The notes under the pieces: generated by a model | Seen by the model: the letters and a program-made list of their open reading frames with translations, nothing else | Database searches by the model: none | What the model was told of the DNA's origin: nothing | DNA from: Casp-actino8 sp037147055 | Lineage (GTDB): Bacteria > Actinomycetota > Acidimicrobiia > Acidimicrobiales > Ilumatobacteraceae | Reading direction: 5' to 3' | DNA: 64,000 nucleotides | Assembly (NCBI GenBank): GCA_037147055.1 | Contig: JBAWVW010000002.1 | Coordinates: 4,813 to 68,812, forward strand | Translations under genes and position numbers: made by a program | Shown here: positions 1 to 8,081 of the stretch, one piece after another | How positions within the stretch are numbered: the first letter of the stretch is position 1 | Layout of the letters: each line of letters opens with the position of its first letter

Positions 1-19
1 CCGATACACTCTGCTCTCT

Positions 20-1483
20 GTGAAGACGACCTGCGAACCCCTAGAGGGCAACAAAGTCAAACTCTCCGTCGAAGTGGACGAGACTGATTTTGCCCGTGAC
101 ATTGACGCTGCATTTGCCAAGATTGCCTTGGAGGTGCGCTTACCCGGCTTCCGTGCTGGAAAAGCCCCTCGCAAAGTACTTGAGGCTCGGATAGGTATTG
201 GCGCCGCTCGCGAGCAGGCCTTGCGTGATGCCGTTCCCCAATATCTCGGTTTGGCGGTGCGCGAGCACAACGTGGACATCATCGCCACACCTCAGATTGA
301 TATCACTGGCGGCCAAGAGGATGGGCCCGTGTCATTTGATGCAACCTGTGAAATTCGTCCAGTCATTTTGTTGCCTGGTTATGCAGGGCTACGCGCCGAA
401 GTGCCAGCGATCGAAGTACCCGATCAAGAAATTGATGATGTCCTTGATGCCGAGCGACGCCGTCTTGGCAAGTTGGAGACCGTTGATCGTGCCGCCAAAG
501 AAGGCGACTTCGTCATTGTTGATTTAGTTGGCAGTCGTGACGGTGAGCCGGTCGTTGGCTTGGCCGTTGAAGAATGGTCCTACGAGATTGGCAAAAAGTG
601 GGTAGCCCCTTCGTTTGATGAGAATCTCATCGGTCAAGTAGCGGGCGCCTCTTTTGCTTTCAGCGACACTCCTTCTGGTACTCAGGAGGCCGCAGATTTC
701 GCAGTCACTTTGACGTCGGTTCAAGAGCTCGCTGTGCCTGAACTGAGCGACGCATGGGTTGCTGAAAACATTGAAGATTTTGAGAACGTTGCCGAATGGC
801 GCGAGTCAGTAGTTGATCGCCTCACGACAAATCGTCTCAATCAGGTTCGCAATGTCGTCGTGGAAAAAGTGACCGATGCTCTCATTGAATTAGCTGACAT
901 TGAAACGCCCGAGGTTATGGTTGCTGCTGATCTTCAACGGCGAGTTGAAAATACGATTCGTCAGTTTCAAAATCAGGGCATCAACATTGATCAGTGGCTC
1001 CAAGCAACTGGTCAAGATGCGCAGTCCTTCGTTGAAGGTTTGCGTCCACAAAGTCAAAAAGCCGTCAAGGTTGACTTGGCGTTGCGCGCTGTTGTCAAGG
1101 CCGAAAATCTTGAGGCGACTGATGAAGAAGTTGAAAACGAATTTGAGTCAATGGCGGACCGCAGCAATGAAGCGGCTTTCCAAGAGCATCAGATGGCGGG
1201 TTCACCGAAGAACAAGAAAATAAAATTTGTCAGTGTTGAGCAGATTCGTGCGGCTTACCAAGCCAATGATGCTGTTGTTGATTTGGCTGCAGAGATCAGT
1301 AAATCAAAGGCTCTTGATTGGCTGATTCACCGTGTTGAATATGTTGACCCAAGTGGCAATGTGCTTGATCGTGATGCAGTGATTGGTCACTCAGAGTCAG
1401 ATCATCATCACGACCACGACGCCGATGACCACGAGCACGATGAAGCCTCCCCAGACACCGAATCCCCTGAACACGACCACTGA
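20..1483 (+). CDS. tig: Trigger factor, ribosome-associated chaperone
   Basis: Trigger factor binds the ribosome exit tunnel and folds nascent chains in the cytosol, with a peptidyl-prolyl isomerase activity. The N-terminal ribosome-binding domain shows the signature GFRAGKAP at residues 43-50; an FKBP-type PPIase region follows (about 145-235), then the helical C-terminal domain. Length 487 aa is normal for the family plus a tail. The GTG start at 20 gives the usual N-terminus (MKTTCEPLEG); no Shine-Dalgarno is visible, but TACACT lies 9 nt upstream at 5-10. The last 31 residues (457-487) are unusual: nine histidines plus many Asp and Glu, which could bind metal. It is followed after 10 nt by clpP, a common pairing. 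The family call is secure; the tail's role is unknown. Confidence 0.97.
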   Translation: MKTTCEPLEGNKVKLSVEVDETDFARDIDAAFAKIALEVRLPGFRAGKAPRKVLEARIGIGAAREQALRDAVPQYLGLAVREHNVDIIATPQIDITGGQEDGPVSFDATCEIRPVILLPGYAGLRAEVPAIEVPDQEIDDVLDAERRRLGKLETVDRAAKEGDFVIVDLVGSRDGEPVVGLAVEEWSYEIGKKWVAPSFDENLIGQVAGASFAFSDTPSGTQEAADFAVTLTSVQELAVPELSDAWVAENIEDFENVAEWRESVVDRLTTNRLNQVRNVVVEKVTDALIELADIETPEVMVAADLQRRVENTIRQFQNQGINIDQWLQATGQDAQSFVEGLRPQSQKAVKVDLALRAVVKAENLEATDEEVENEFESMADRSNEAAFQEHQMAGSPKNKKIKFVSVEQIRAAYQANDAVVDLAAEISKSKALDWLIHRVEYVDPSGNVLDRDAVIGHSESDHHHDHDADDHEHDEASPDTESPEHDH

Positions 1484-1493
1484 TAGGAACGCC

Positions 1494-2126
1494 ATGAATC
1501 TTGATGCCTTTAACTACTATGTGCCAACGGTGGTCGAGCAGACCAGTCGCGGTGAGCGCGCCTATGACCTGTACAGTCGCTTGCTGAAAGAAAACATTCT
1601 TTTCTTGGGAACCCCGATCGATGACACCATCGCCAACTTGGTTTGTGCGCAGTTGATTCACCTGGAAAGCGAAAACCCAGATAAGGACATCAACATCTAT
1701 ATCAATAGTCCTGGTGGCGACATCACTGCTCTATTCGCGATTTACGACACCATGCAGTTCATCAAAAATGACATCGCCACTATTTGTCTCGGTCAGGCTG
1801 CCAGCGCCGCTGCGGTGCTACTTGCCGCTGGCACTAAAGGGAAGCGCCTAGCTCTTCCACATAGTCGAGTTTTGTTGCATCAGCCTTACGGACAGGTTGG
1901 CTACGGTCAGGTCACCGATCTTGAGATCGCTGCGAAAGAGATCTTCCGGATGCGCGACATCCTTGAGGACATCTTGTCTGAGCACACTGGTCAACCCCGT
2001 GAGCGCATTCATGCTGACACTGATCGCGACTTCGTGATGGAAGCCAATGAGGCTGTGGCCTACGGAATCATTGATGAAGTGATTTCCTCACGCGCCATCG
2101 TTGACCGCAGTGGTCCCATTCGCTGA
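1494..2126 (+). CDS. clpP: ATP-dependent Clp protease proteolytic subunit
   Basis: ClpP forms the tetradecameric serine-protease chamber that degrades substrates fed by ClpX or other Clp ATPases. The 210-aa product has the catalytic triad Ser104 (GQAAS), His129 (LLHQP) and Asp179 (TDRDF). The ATG at 1494 is chosen: it sits 10 nt after the tig stop with a purine-rich AGGAA in between, and gives a standard N-terminus. The frame stays open 111 nt further upstream, but that part lies inside the tig histidine-rich tail and encodes low-complexity sequence. A single clpP is seen here; many actinobacteria have two, so another copy may lie elsewhere. Confidence 0.97.
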   Translation: MNLDAFNYYVPTVVEQTSRGERAYDLYSRLLKENILFLGTPIDDTIANLVCAQLIHLESENPDKDINIYINSPGGDITALFAIYDTMQFIKNDIATICLGQAASAAAVLLAAGTKGKRLALPHSRVLLHQPYGQVGYGQVTDLEIAAKEIFRMRDILEDILSEHTGQPRERIHADTDRDFVMEANEAVAYGIIDEVISSRAIVDRSGPIR

Positions 2127-2161
2127 ATTTCACCCCAAGAAGACCCTCAAGTCCACAGGGC

Positions 2162-2214
2162 ATCCAACCGATAAGGTTTGTAGATGTGTAAGGCTGTCAG
2201 TCGAAAGGTTGGAT
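2162..2214 (+). promoter_or_regulatory. Inverted repeat overlapping the clpX ribosome-binding site
   Basis: ATCCAACC at 2162-2169 and GGTTGGAT at 2207-2214 are perfect reverse complements separated by 37 nt. The right arm overlaps AAAGG (2204-2208), the likely Shine-Dalgarno of clpX, whose GTG is at 2219. If transcribed together with clpP, the arms could pair and mask the site. The long loop makes this tentative. Confidence 0.3.
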
Positions 2215-2218
2215 AGAC

Positions 2219-3502
2219 GTGGCTAAGTTTGGTGAGACAAGTGAGACTTTGAAATGTTCTTTTTGCGGTAAATCGCAGAAGCAGGTCAAGAAACTTATTG
2301 CTGGACCAGCTGTCTACATCTGCGATGAGTGCATTGACCTATGTAACGAGATCATCGAAGAAGAAGTTGGTGAAGCAACCGACCTGCGTCTAGAAGAGCT
2401 CCCTAAGCCTCGTGAGATTTGTTCATTCCTGGACGAGTATGTCGTGGGACAGGTACAGGCGAAAAAAGTTTTAGCAGTTTCGGTCTACAACCACTATCGC
2501 CGATTGCAGTATCAAAAAGATATTGGGCTATCGCGTCGCGATGAAGTTGAACTAGCAAAGAGCAATATTCTGCTTCTCGGTCCTACCGGATGCGGCAAGA
2601 CTCACCTGGCTCAGACTTTGGCACGGATGCTCAATGTTCCGTTTGCTATCGCTGACGCAACTGCACTGACCGAGGCTGGTTATGTCGGTGAAGATGTCGA
2701 AAACATTTTGCTGAAACTGATTCAGGCTGCTGATTTTGATGTCAAAAAAGCTGAAACTGGAATTATTTATATTGACGAGATCGACAAGATTGCGCGTAAA
2801 AGTGAAAATCCGTCAATCACCCGTGATGTTTCAGGTGAGGGAGTGCAGCAGGCGTTGCTGAAGATTCTTGAAGGAACTGTGGCTTCGGTCCCACCTCAGG
2901 GTGGCCGCAAGCATCCACATCAAGAGTTCATTCAAATTGACACCACCAATGTGCTGTTTATTTGCGGTGGTGCATTCGCTGGCTTAGACAAAATTATTGA
3001 ACAACGTGTGGGTCATAAGGGCGTGGGATTTCATGCCACGGTTCGCACGAAGGCTGAAAGGGCTGCTGGCGATTTATTCAGCCAAGTTCTTCCTGAGGAT
3101 CTCTTGGCCTACGGCTTGATTCCTGAATTTGTCGGTCGCTTGCCGATGATCGGTGCTGTCCACAGTTTGGATCGCAGTGCATTGATTCAGATTTTGACAG
3201 AACCGAAAAATGCGTTGGTCAAGCAGTTCCAAAAGTTCTTTGAGTTTGAAGATGTTGAACTTGAACTCACCGATGAAGCTCTGGATGCTATTGCCGAACA
3301 GGCTTTGGCACGCGGAACTGGTGCCCGTGGATTGCGGGCGATCTTAGAAGAGACACTTCTGAATGTGATGTTCGACTTGCCAGGTCGTACCGATGTCGCC
3401 AAGGTGATCATCAATGCTGATTCAGTACGTATGAAGTCGGCGCCCACATTAGTTCTGCGATCTGCTCCTCGGGCGGCCCGCCCGCGTCGTGCTGCCAGTT
3501 GA
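2219..3502 (+). CDS. clpX: ATP-dependent Clp protease ATP-binding subunit ClpX
   Basis: ClpX is the AAA+ unfoldase that recognises substrates and threads them into ClpP. The 427-aa protein begins with the zinc-binding domain (Cys13, Cys16, Cys35, Cys38), followed by the AAA+ module with Walker A GPTGCGKT at 121-128 and Walker B IIYIDEID. A VGF loop, the likely ClpP-docking tripeptide, follows the GGAFAGL segment. The C-terminus is Arg/Ala-rich. The start is GTG at 2219, preceded by AAAGG. It lies 92 bp after clpP; the gap holds an inverted repeat that may control translation. Function is secure. Confidence 0.97.
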   Translation: MAKFGETSETLKCSFCGKSQKQVKKLIAGPAVYICDECIDLCNEIIEEEVGEATDLRLEELPKPREICSFLDEYVVGQVQAKKVLAVSVYNHYRRLQYQKDIGLSRRDEVELAKSNILLLGPTGCGKTHLAQTLARMLNVPFAIADATALTEAGYVGEDVENILLKLIQAADFDVKKAETGIIYIDEIDKIARKSENPSITRDVSGEGVQQALLKILEGTVASVPPQGGRKHPHQEFIQIDTTNVLFICGGAFAGLDKIIEQRVGHKGVGFHATVRTKAERAAGDLFSQVLPEDLLAYGLIPEFVGRLPMIGAVHSLDRSALIQILTEPKNALVKQFQKFFEFEDVELELTDEALDAIAEQALARGTGARGLRAILEETLLNVMFDLPGRTDVAKVIINADSVRMKSAPTLVLRSAPRAARPRRAAS

Positions 3503-3529
3503 CCTGCGCCGTACAAACAAGATAATGCC

Positions 3530-4825
3530 ATGACCTATCAACAGGCCCTTGCTTATCTTGACCATCACGCCTCGTATGACAAGACGGGCAGGATTGACTC
3601 TCCCTCAACCGCGACGATTTCGCGACTGTGTGAACTGTTAGGCGAACCGCAACATTGTGCCCCCGTTATTCACATCACTGGGACAAATGGAAAAGGTTCC
3701 ACCGCACAGATGATTACTCGTTTGTTGATGGTCAGTGGGTTACGGGTAGGAACCTACACGAGTCCACATCTCGAGCGAGTTAATGAACGCTTCACCATTG
3801 ATTGTGAGGTCATCAGCGACGAGTCTTTCGGCGAACAGATTTCTGCGATTGCTGACCTTGAGGTTCTCGCTGGGATGCGGCCTGGCTATTTTGATATTTG
3901 TACAGCGGCCGCTTTCCGGTGGTTTGCCGATGAGGCTGTGGATGTCATGGTGATTGAAGTTGGGCTACTCGGTCGCTGGGACGCAACCAATGTGGTCAAT
4001 GCTCAAGTGGCAGTAATTACCAACATTGGTTTGGATCATATGGAGTTTGCTGGACCGACGCGGGCTGATATCGCTCGCGAAAAAGCAGGAATCATCAAAC
4101 CGCAAAGTGTTGTTGTGTGTGGAGAAAGTGACGCCGAGATGGTGGCCATTTTTGCTGCTGCGGATGGTGCCTCGCTGTTAGTCCGTAAAACTGATTTTGA
4201 AGTCGACTCCAATCAACTTGCGCTCGGCGGACGAGTCATCGACGTGCGTACCCCAACGACTATCTATCCTGAAGTTCTTGTTCCTTTGCATGGGCGCCAT
4301 CAAGCCGATAACGCGGTTGTGGCGATCACGGCTGTTGAAGCATTCTTCGCCCGTGCGTTGGAGGCTGATGTTATTGATGAAGCCTTCGCCGCTGTCACCA
4401 TGCCTGGGCGTTTTGAGGTCTTAGGGCATCAACCGCTAGTCATCGTTGATGGAGCTCACAATCCGGCGGGTGCTGATGTCTGTGCTTCGGTTTTTTTCGA
4501 AGATTTTGACCCTGCAGGACGACGTCTGCTACTTCTTGGTTGCCTCCAAGGCAGGGACCCAGATGCGATGTTGGAGGCCTTGCGGGCCGACGATTTTGAC
4601 CTCGTCGTGTGCTGCACTGCTCCATCTCCTCGGGGCTTGCCCGCCCAAGAAGTGGCCCAGGCGGCTCGACGTATGGGTTGCGATGATGTGGAGACCGTGG
4701 ACAGTGTGGAGGCCGCTATCGGCCGTGCTCTTGAGCACATTGGACCTGATGACGCACTTTTGATCGCGGGTTCTTTGTATGTCGTTGGAGCTGCTCGGTC
4801 ATACTTGCGTCGAGTTCTGCCCTGA
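3530..4825 (+). CDS. folC: Folylpolyglutamate synthase / dihydrofolate synthase
   Basis: FolC adds glutamate to folates, and in most bacteria also makes dihydrofolate from dihydropteroate. The 431-aa product is a Mur-ligase-family enzyme with the P-loop GTNGKGS at residues 51-57, the SPHLERVNER segment for folate and ATP contacts, and a C-terminal domain beginning around GRFEV. It sits between clpX and ndk. In actinobacteria the usual order is valS-folC-ndk; valS is not here. The ATG at 3530 has no strong ribosome site. The family is clear; whether both activities are present cannot be read from the sequence. Confidence 0.95.
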   Translation: MTYQQALAYLDHHASYDKTGRIDSPSTATISRLCELLGEPQHCAPVIHITGTNGKGSTAQMITRLLMVSGLRVGTYTSPHLERVNERFTIDCEVISDESFGEQISAIADLEVLAGMRPGYFDICTAAAFRWFADEAVDVMVIEVGLLGRWDATNVVNAQVAVITNIGLDHMEFAGPTRADIAREKAGIIKPQSVVVCGESDAEMVAIFAAADGASLLVRKTDFEVDSNQLALGGRVIDVRTPTTIYPEVLVPLHGRHQADNAVVAITAVEAFFARALEADVIDEAFAAVTMPGRFEVLGHQPLVIVDGAHNPAGADVCASVFFEDFDPAGRRLLLLGCLQGRDPDAMLEALRADDFDLVVCCTAPSPRGLPAQEVAQAARRMGCDDVETVDSVEAAIGRALEHIGPDDALLIAGSLYVVGAARSYLRRVLP

Positions 4826-4841
4826 GAACTCGTCTAGGCGG

Positions 4842-4847
4842 TAGGAT
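4842..4847 (+). promoter_or_regulatory. Putative -10 box of ndk
   Basis: TAGGAT lies 8 nt before the ndk ATG at 4856. It resembles the actinobacterial TANNNT -10 element and would place transcription start at or next to the start codon. Its AGGA could alternatively act as a ribosome-binding site, so the two readings compete. Confidence 0.35.
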
Positions 4848-4855
4848 TTAATGCT

Positions 4856-5266
4856 ATGTCTGACCGTACTCTTGTCCTTTTAAAGCCCGACACCGTTGAA
4901 CGCGGTCTGATCGGATCCGTTTTGTCGCGATTTGAGGCCAAAGGGCTCAAGGTCGTGGCTCTTGAACTGCGCCAACTGGATGCTGACACCTTGGCTCGTC
5001 ACTATGAGGAGCATGTCGGTAAAGGTTTTTACGGTGAACTCGTGGCTTTTATGTCCCGTGGTCCAGTCGTAGCTTTGGTGCTTGAAAGTCCAGAGAACAC
5101 CTGGGAAGTCGTGCGCAACATGATGGGCGCCACAAACCCCCGCTCGGCTGCACCAGGAACCATTCGTGGTGATTTAGGCCTGCTGTTCACCGAAAACCTT
5201 GTTCATGGCAGTGACTCGTTGGCCTCCGCCGAGCGAGAGATCAGTATTTTCTTCCCGAATCTGTAA
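4856..5266 (+). CDS. ndk: Nucleoside diphosphate kinase
   Basis: Ndk balances NTP and dNTP pools by phosphate transfer through a phosphohistidine. The 136-aa protein has the family's normal length and the active-site His117 in NLVHGSDS, the N-terminal LKPDTVERG, and the APGTIRGDLG segment. It follows folC by 30 nt in the conserved actinobacterial order folC-ndk-mreB. An out-of-frame ATG lies 5 nt upstream of the chosen start; only the ATG at 4856 opens the Ndk frame. Confidence 0.97.
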   Translation: MSDRTLVLLKPDTVERGLIGSVLSRFEAKGLKVVALELRQLDADTLARHYEEHVGKGFYGELVAFMSRGPVVALVLESPENTWEVVRNMMGATNPRSAAPGTIRGDLGLLFTENLVHGSDSLASAEREISIFFPNL

Positions 5267-5323
5267 CATTTCGGTAATCAACTGCCCGTTCCTGCGGGCG
5301 ACACGTCTGAGGAGGCTTTGGCT

Positions 5324-6355
5324 ATGGCGCGAAATAATCCGCTAGCCCTCGGGCGAGACATAGCGATTGACTTGGGAACTGCCAACACATTGATTTATGT
5401 GCGTGGTCAAGGCATCGTTTTGAATGAGCCTTCGGTGGTGGCATTAGATGTTTTTGATGGAAGACCGATAGCGGTTGGTCATGAAGCCAAGCGGATGATG
5501 GGTCGCACCCCAAGCCATATTCGTGCCATTCGTCCCTTGAAGGACGGGGTCATCGCTGACTTCGAAGTCTGTGAAAAAATGTTGCGTTACTTCATTCAAA
5601 AGGTGCACAGCAGTCGCTGGAGTAAGCCCCGAATGGTCGTGTGTGTGCCATCTGGAATTACTGGAGTTGAAAAGCGAGCAGTGCAGGATGCGGCAGAGTA
5701 CGCCGGCGCACGTAAACCGGTCCACATTATTGAAGAACCGATAGCGGCAGCAATCGGCGCTGATCTGGCGATTAATGAGGCTAGTGGAAACATGATTGTG
5801 GATATTGGCGGTGGGACCACTGAGGTCGCAGTCATTTCGTTGGGCGGGATCGTCACCTCACAGTCTTTACGAATTGCCGGCGACGAACTCGACGAGGCAA
5901 TCATGGCTTATCTGAAAAAAGAGTTTTCTCTCGCTGTCGGTGAGCAAACAGCTGAAGATATTAAAATTCATATGGGGTCGGCTTGGCCCTTAGCAGAAGA
6001 GATCCGTGCTGAGATTCGCGGAAGAGATTTGATTAGCGGGCTACCTCGGACAATTTCTTTGACCTCGGAGCAAATCCGTGAAGCAGTTGCCGAGCCAGTT
6101 GCGGCAATCGTTGACGCGGTGCGGACCACTCTTGATAAGACGCCTCCCGAATTGGCCGCCGACATCATGTATAAAGGAGTGACTATCACTGGTGGTGGTT
6201 CGCTCTTGCACGGTATTGATCGCCGCTTGGCCCATGAAACGGGGATGCCGATCAATATCGCTAACGACCCACTGTTCTCTGTGGTCATTGGTTCCGGACG
6301 CGCATTGGAAAACATTGAGATGCTGGGCGGCTTGCAGTCGCAGAGTGATGACTAG
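5324..6355 (+). CDS. mreB: Rod shape-determining protein MreB
   Basis: MreB is the bacterial actin that organises lateral wall synthesis under the inner membrane. The product (343 aa from ATG 5324) has the phosphate-1 loop (IAIDLGTANT), phosphate-2 (MIVDIGGGTTEVAV) and the adenosine-binding ITGGGSLL motif. The ATG at 5324 is preferred over the in-frame TTG at 5318 because GGAGG at 5311-5315 is 8 nt from the ATG but only 2 nt from the TTG. A small GC-rich hairpin (5284-5299) lies in the gap after ndk. It opens the mreBCD-mrdA-rodA elongation operon, which indicates a rod-shaped or elongating cell. Confidence 0.97.
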   Translation: MARNNPLALGRDIAIDLGTANTLIYVRGQGIVLNEPSVVALDVFDGRPIAVGHEAKRMMGRTPSHIRAIRPLKDGVIADFEVCEKMLRYFIQKVHSSRWSKPRMVVCVPSGITGVEKRAVQDAAEYAGARKPVHIIEEPIAAAIGADLAINEASGNMIVDIGGGTTEVAVISLGGIVTSQSLRIAGDELDEAIMAYLKKEFSLAVGEQTAEDIKIHMGSAWPLAEEIRAEIRGRDLISGLPRTISLTSEQIREAVAEPVAAIVDAVRTTLDKTPPELAADIMYKGVTITGGGSLLHGIDRRLAHETGMPINIANDPLFSVVIGSGRALENIEMLGGLQSQSDD

Positions 6356-6372
6356 GTGGGTGGGCTAGGACC

Positions 6373-7506
6373 ATGCCGGTTTATTCCGTCAGTCGTCGCC
6401 GGTCAATAGCAATCCTGGCGTTGACTTCGCTTTTGTTGATCACCTTGGACCTTCAAGGGAACTCAATAGTTGGTGGGGTGAAGCGTTTATTCGGTGCAAT
6501 TTTCGAACCCGTGCAAAGCTCTGTCCGAGTGGTGACGCGACCAGTAGAAAACGCTTGGAATGGGATTACCAACTACGGTGATCTTGAGGCAGAGAATCAG
6601 CGCCTGCAAGATCAACTTGATCAACAAGAGGGTGCATTTATTGCTGCCTTGGCAACAGCTCGAGATGCTCAAGAATTACTCGCATTGAACGGCATTGATA
6701 ACTTGGCTGATATCTCATCAGTCACGGCTCAAGTAATTGGAGATTCAGCCTCAAATTTTTCGCAGACTGTGGAAATCAACCAGGGTTCGAAACGTGGTTT
6801 GCGGGTTGGAATGCCCGTTGTGAATGCCGCCGGTTTGGTTGGCAAGATTACTTGGGTTGAGGAAAATCGGGCCATCGTCTTACTTGCAAATGATGTTTTA
6901 TTTGGGGCTCCAGTGCAAGTTGTCAATCAAGCAGAAGTGCTGCCACCTGTGACAAGCACGACGACCTCAACGACCAGCAGCACAACAACTACTTCTAGTA
7001 CAACGACATCAACGAGCACGACGACGATCCCAAGGACCGGAACAACGGTGTTTGGAGCGTCAACAATTTTGCCTGTGAGTGCACCAACGACCGAAGATTT
7101 TTCAGGTATAAATTTCGATCGGCTGAGCACGACGACCATCGGCACGATTGTGACGATTGCCCCAGGTTCAACATCCATCGGGCCAACGACGACGGTCGAT
7201 ATCAACAATTTGCCAGCGGCCGAAACAGGAATTTTCCGTGGGCGTGGTTTAGGTGATGCACCGATTGTTGAATTCATCGATCAGAACTCAAGATTTGGTG
7301 AAGTCCGGGTCGGGGCTCTGGTCTTTACGTCAGGTGGGTCGAGCAGTTTGGCGCCTCGTGGAATCGTCATCGGGCGCGTCATCAAAATTGTTGAACGTAC
7401 TGGAACTTCTGGAGCCGTGCTTGAAGTGCGTCTGACCGCGCGTTTGCAATCATTGAACTTCGTTCGTGTCCTGCTGTATCAACCAGTCGCGACTGTTATT
7501 CCATGA
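6373..7506 (+). CDS. mreC: Rod shape-determining protein MreC with Thr-rich insertion
   Basis: MreC links MreB to the wall-synthesis enzymes on the outer face of the membrane. The 377-aa protein has one N-terminal membrane segment (about 11-27), a coiled coil (about 70-105, LEAENQRLQDQLDQQ) and the beta-rich MreC domain. The domain is split: residues about 190-285 are an insertion rich in Thr and Ser (a dense TST/TTT tract at 194-218), after which the domain resumes with the VFTSGGSSSLAPRGIVIG segment. Such Thr-rich stretches occur in secreted proteins of Acidimicrobiia; their glycosylation is a guess. mreD starts inside the stop codon (ATGA). Confidence 0.92.
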   Translation: MPVYSVSRRRSIAILALTSLLLITLDLQGNSIVGGVKRLFGAIFEPVQSSVRVVTRPVENAWNGITNYGDLEAENQRLQDQLDQQEGAFIAALATARDAQELLALNGIDNLADISSVTAQVIGDSASNFSQTVEINQGSKRGLRVGMPVVNAAGLVGKITWVEENRAIVLLANDVLFGAPVQVVNQAEVLPPVTSTTTSTTSSTTTTSSTTTSTSTTTIPRTGTTVFGASTILPVSAPTTEDFSGINFDRLSTTTIGTIVTIAPGSTSIGPTTTVDINNLPAAETGIFRGRGLGDAPIVEFIDQNSRFGEVRVGALVFTSGGSSSLAPRGIVIGRVIKIVERTGTSGAVLEVRLTARLQSLNFVRVLLYQPVATVIP

Positions 7507-8039
7507 TCAGTCTTTTAAATCGTCCGGTCACGCGTTTGTTTTTAGTTGGGCTTTTGCTCTTAGCAGTGCAAACAACATTGCTCACTGAGATGAAGTTTTT
7601 CGGGGTCATTGCTCAGTTGCTGCTGGCACTGTCAATCACTGCTGGTTTATCGGGTGGATCAGAAAGTGGGGCACTAGCGGGCTTTGTTTTGGGATTAATG
7701 TTCGACCTCGTGCTGACCAGTCCGCTTGGTCTCTCAGCGCTGGTCTACGCATTCGCCGGTTGGGGAGCGGGGTACTTTCACTCGCGCACGTTGGCAAATC
7801 CGAAATGGTTGGATTGTGTTGTGACGGGAGTGCTGAGCGGCGTTGCGACTTTTACCTTGGCAGTCGTCGCTAATGTGATTGGCATTGAGGGGTGGCTGTC
7901 AGGGCGCCTCGTCAAGGTCATCATCGTCGTGGGTTGTGTGAATGCGCTGTCAGCGTTTTTCTTAGTTCCGATTTCTCGATGGTGCTTAGTCATTCGTCGG
8001 CAGGAGCGGATTGCGCCTCCAGCAGAACTATTTTTGTAA
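7503..8039 (+). CDS. mreD: Rod shape-determining protein MreD
   Basis: MreD is a small polytopic membrane protein of the elongasome. The 178-aa product has five or so hydrophobic segments spread along its length and the LMFDLVLTSPLGLSAL region typical of the family. It overlaps mreC by ATGA and precedes the PBP2 gene, so it is identified both by sequence and by place. No catalytic residues are expected. Confidence 0.9.
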   Translation: MISLLNRPVTRLFLVGLLLLAVQTTLLTEMKFFGVIAQLLLALSITAGLSGGSESGALAGFVLGLMFDLVLTSPLGLSALVYAFAGWGAGYFHSRTLANPKWLDCVVTGVLSGVATFTLAVVANVIGIEGWLSGRLVKVIIVVGCVNALSAFFLVPISRWCLVIRRQERIAPPAELFL

Positions 8040-8081
8040 TGTTGACGATGATTATTACTCGGGGTGTGGAAGAGTTGCTTC

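Noticed and set aside
1383..1493. A 37-codon N-terminal extension of clpP
   Set aside because: It lies in the tig tail, is Thr-rich low complexity, and the ATG at 1494 has a ribosome site and the standard ClpP N-terminus.
3499..3526. TTGACC and GATAAT, 16 nt apart, before folC
   Set aside because: Transcription would start after the folC ATG at 3530, and no later start codon fits the family.
5284..5299. GC-rich hairpin between ndk and mreB as a terminator
   Set aside because: The stem is 5 bp with no T-run after it, and the mreB ribosome site follows directly.
5318..5323. TTG start for mreB
   Set aside because: It is only 2 nt from the GGAGG ribosome site; the ATG at 5324 has proper spacing.
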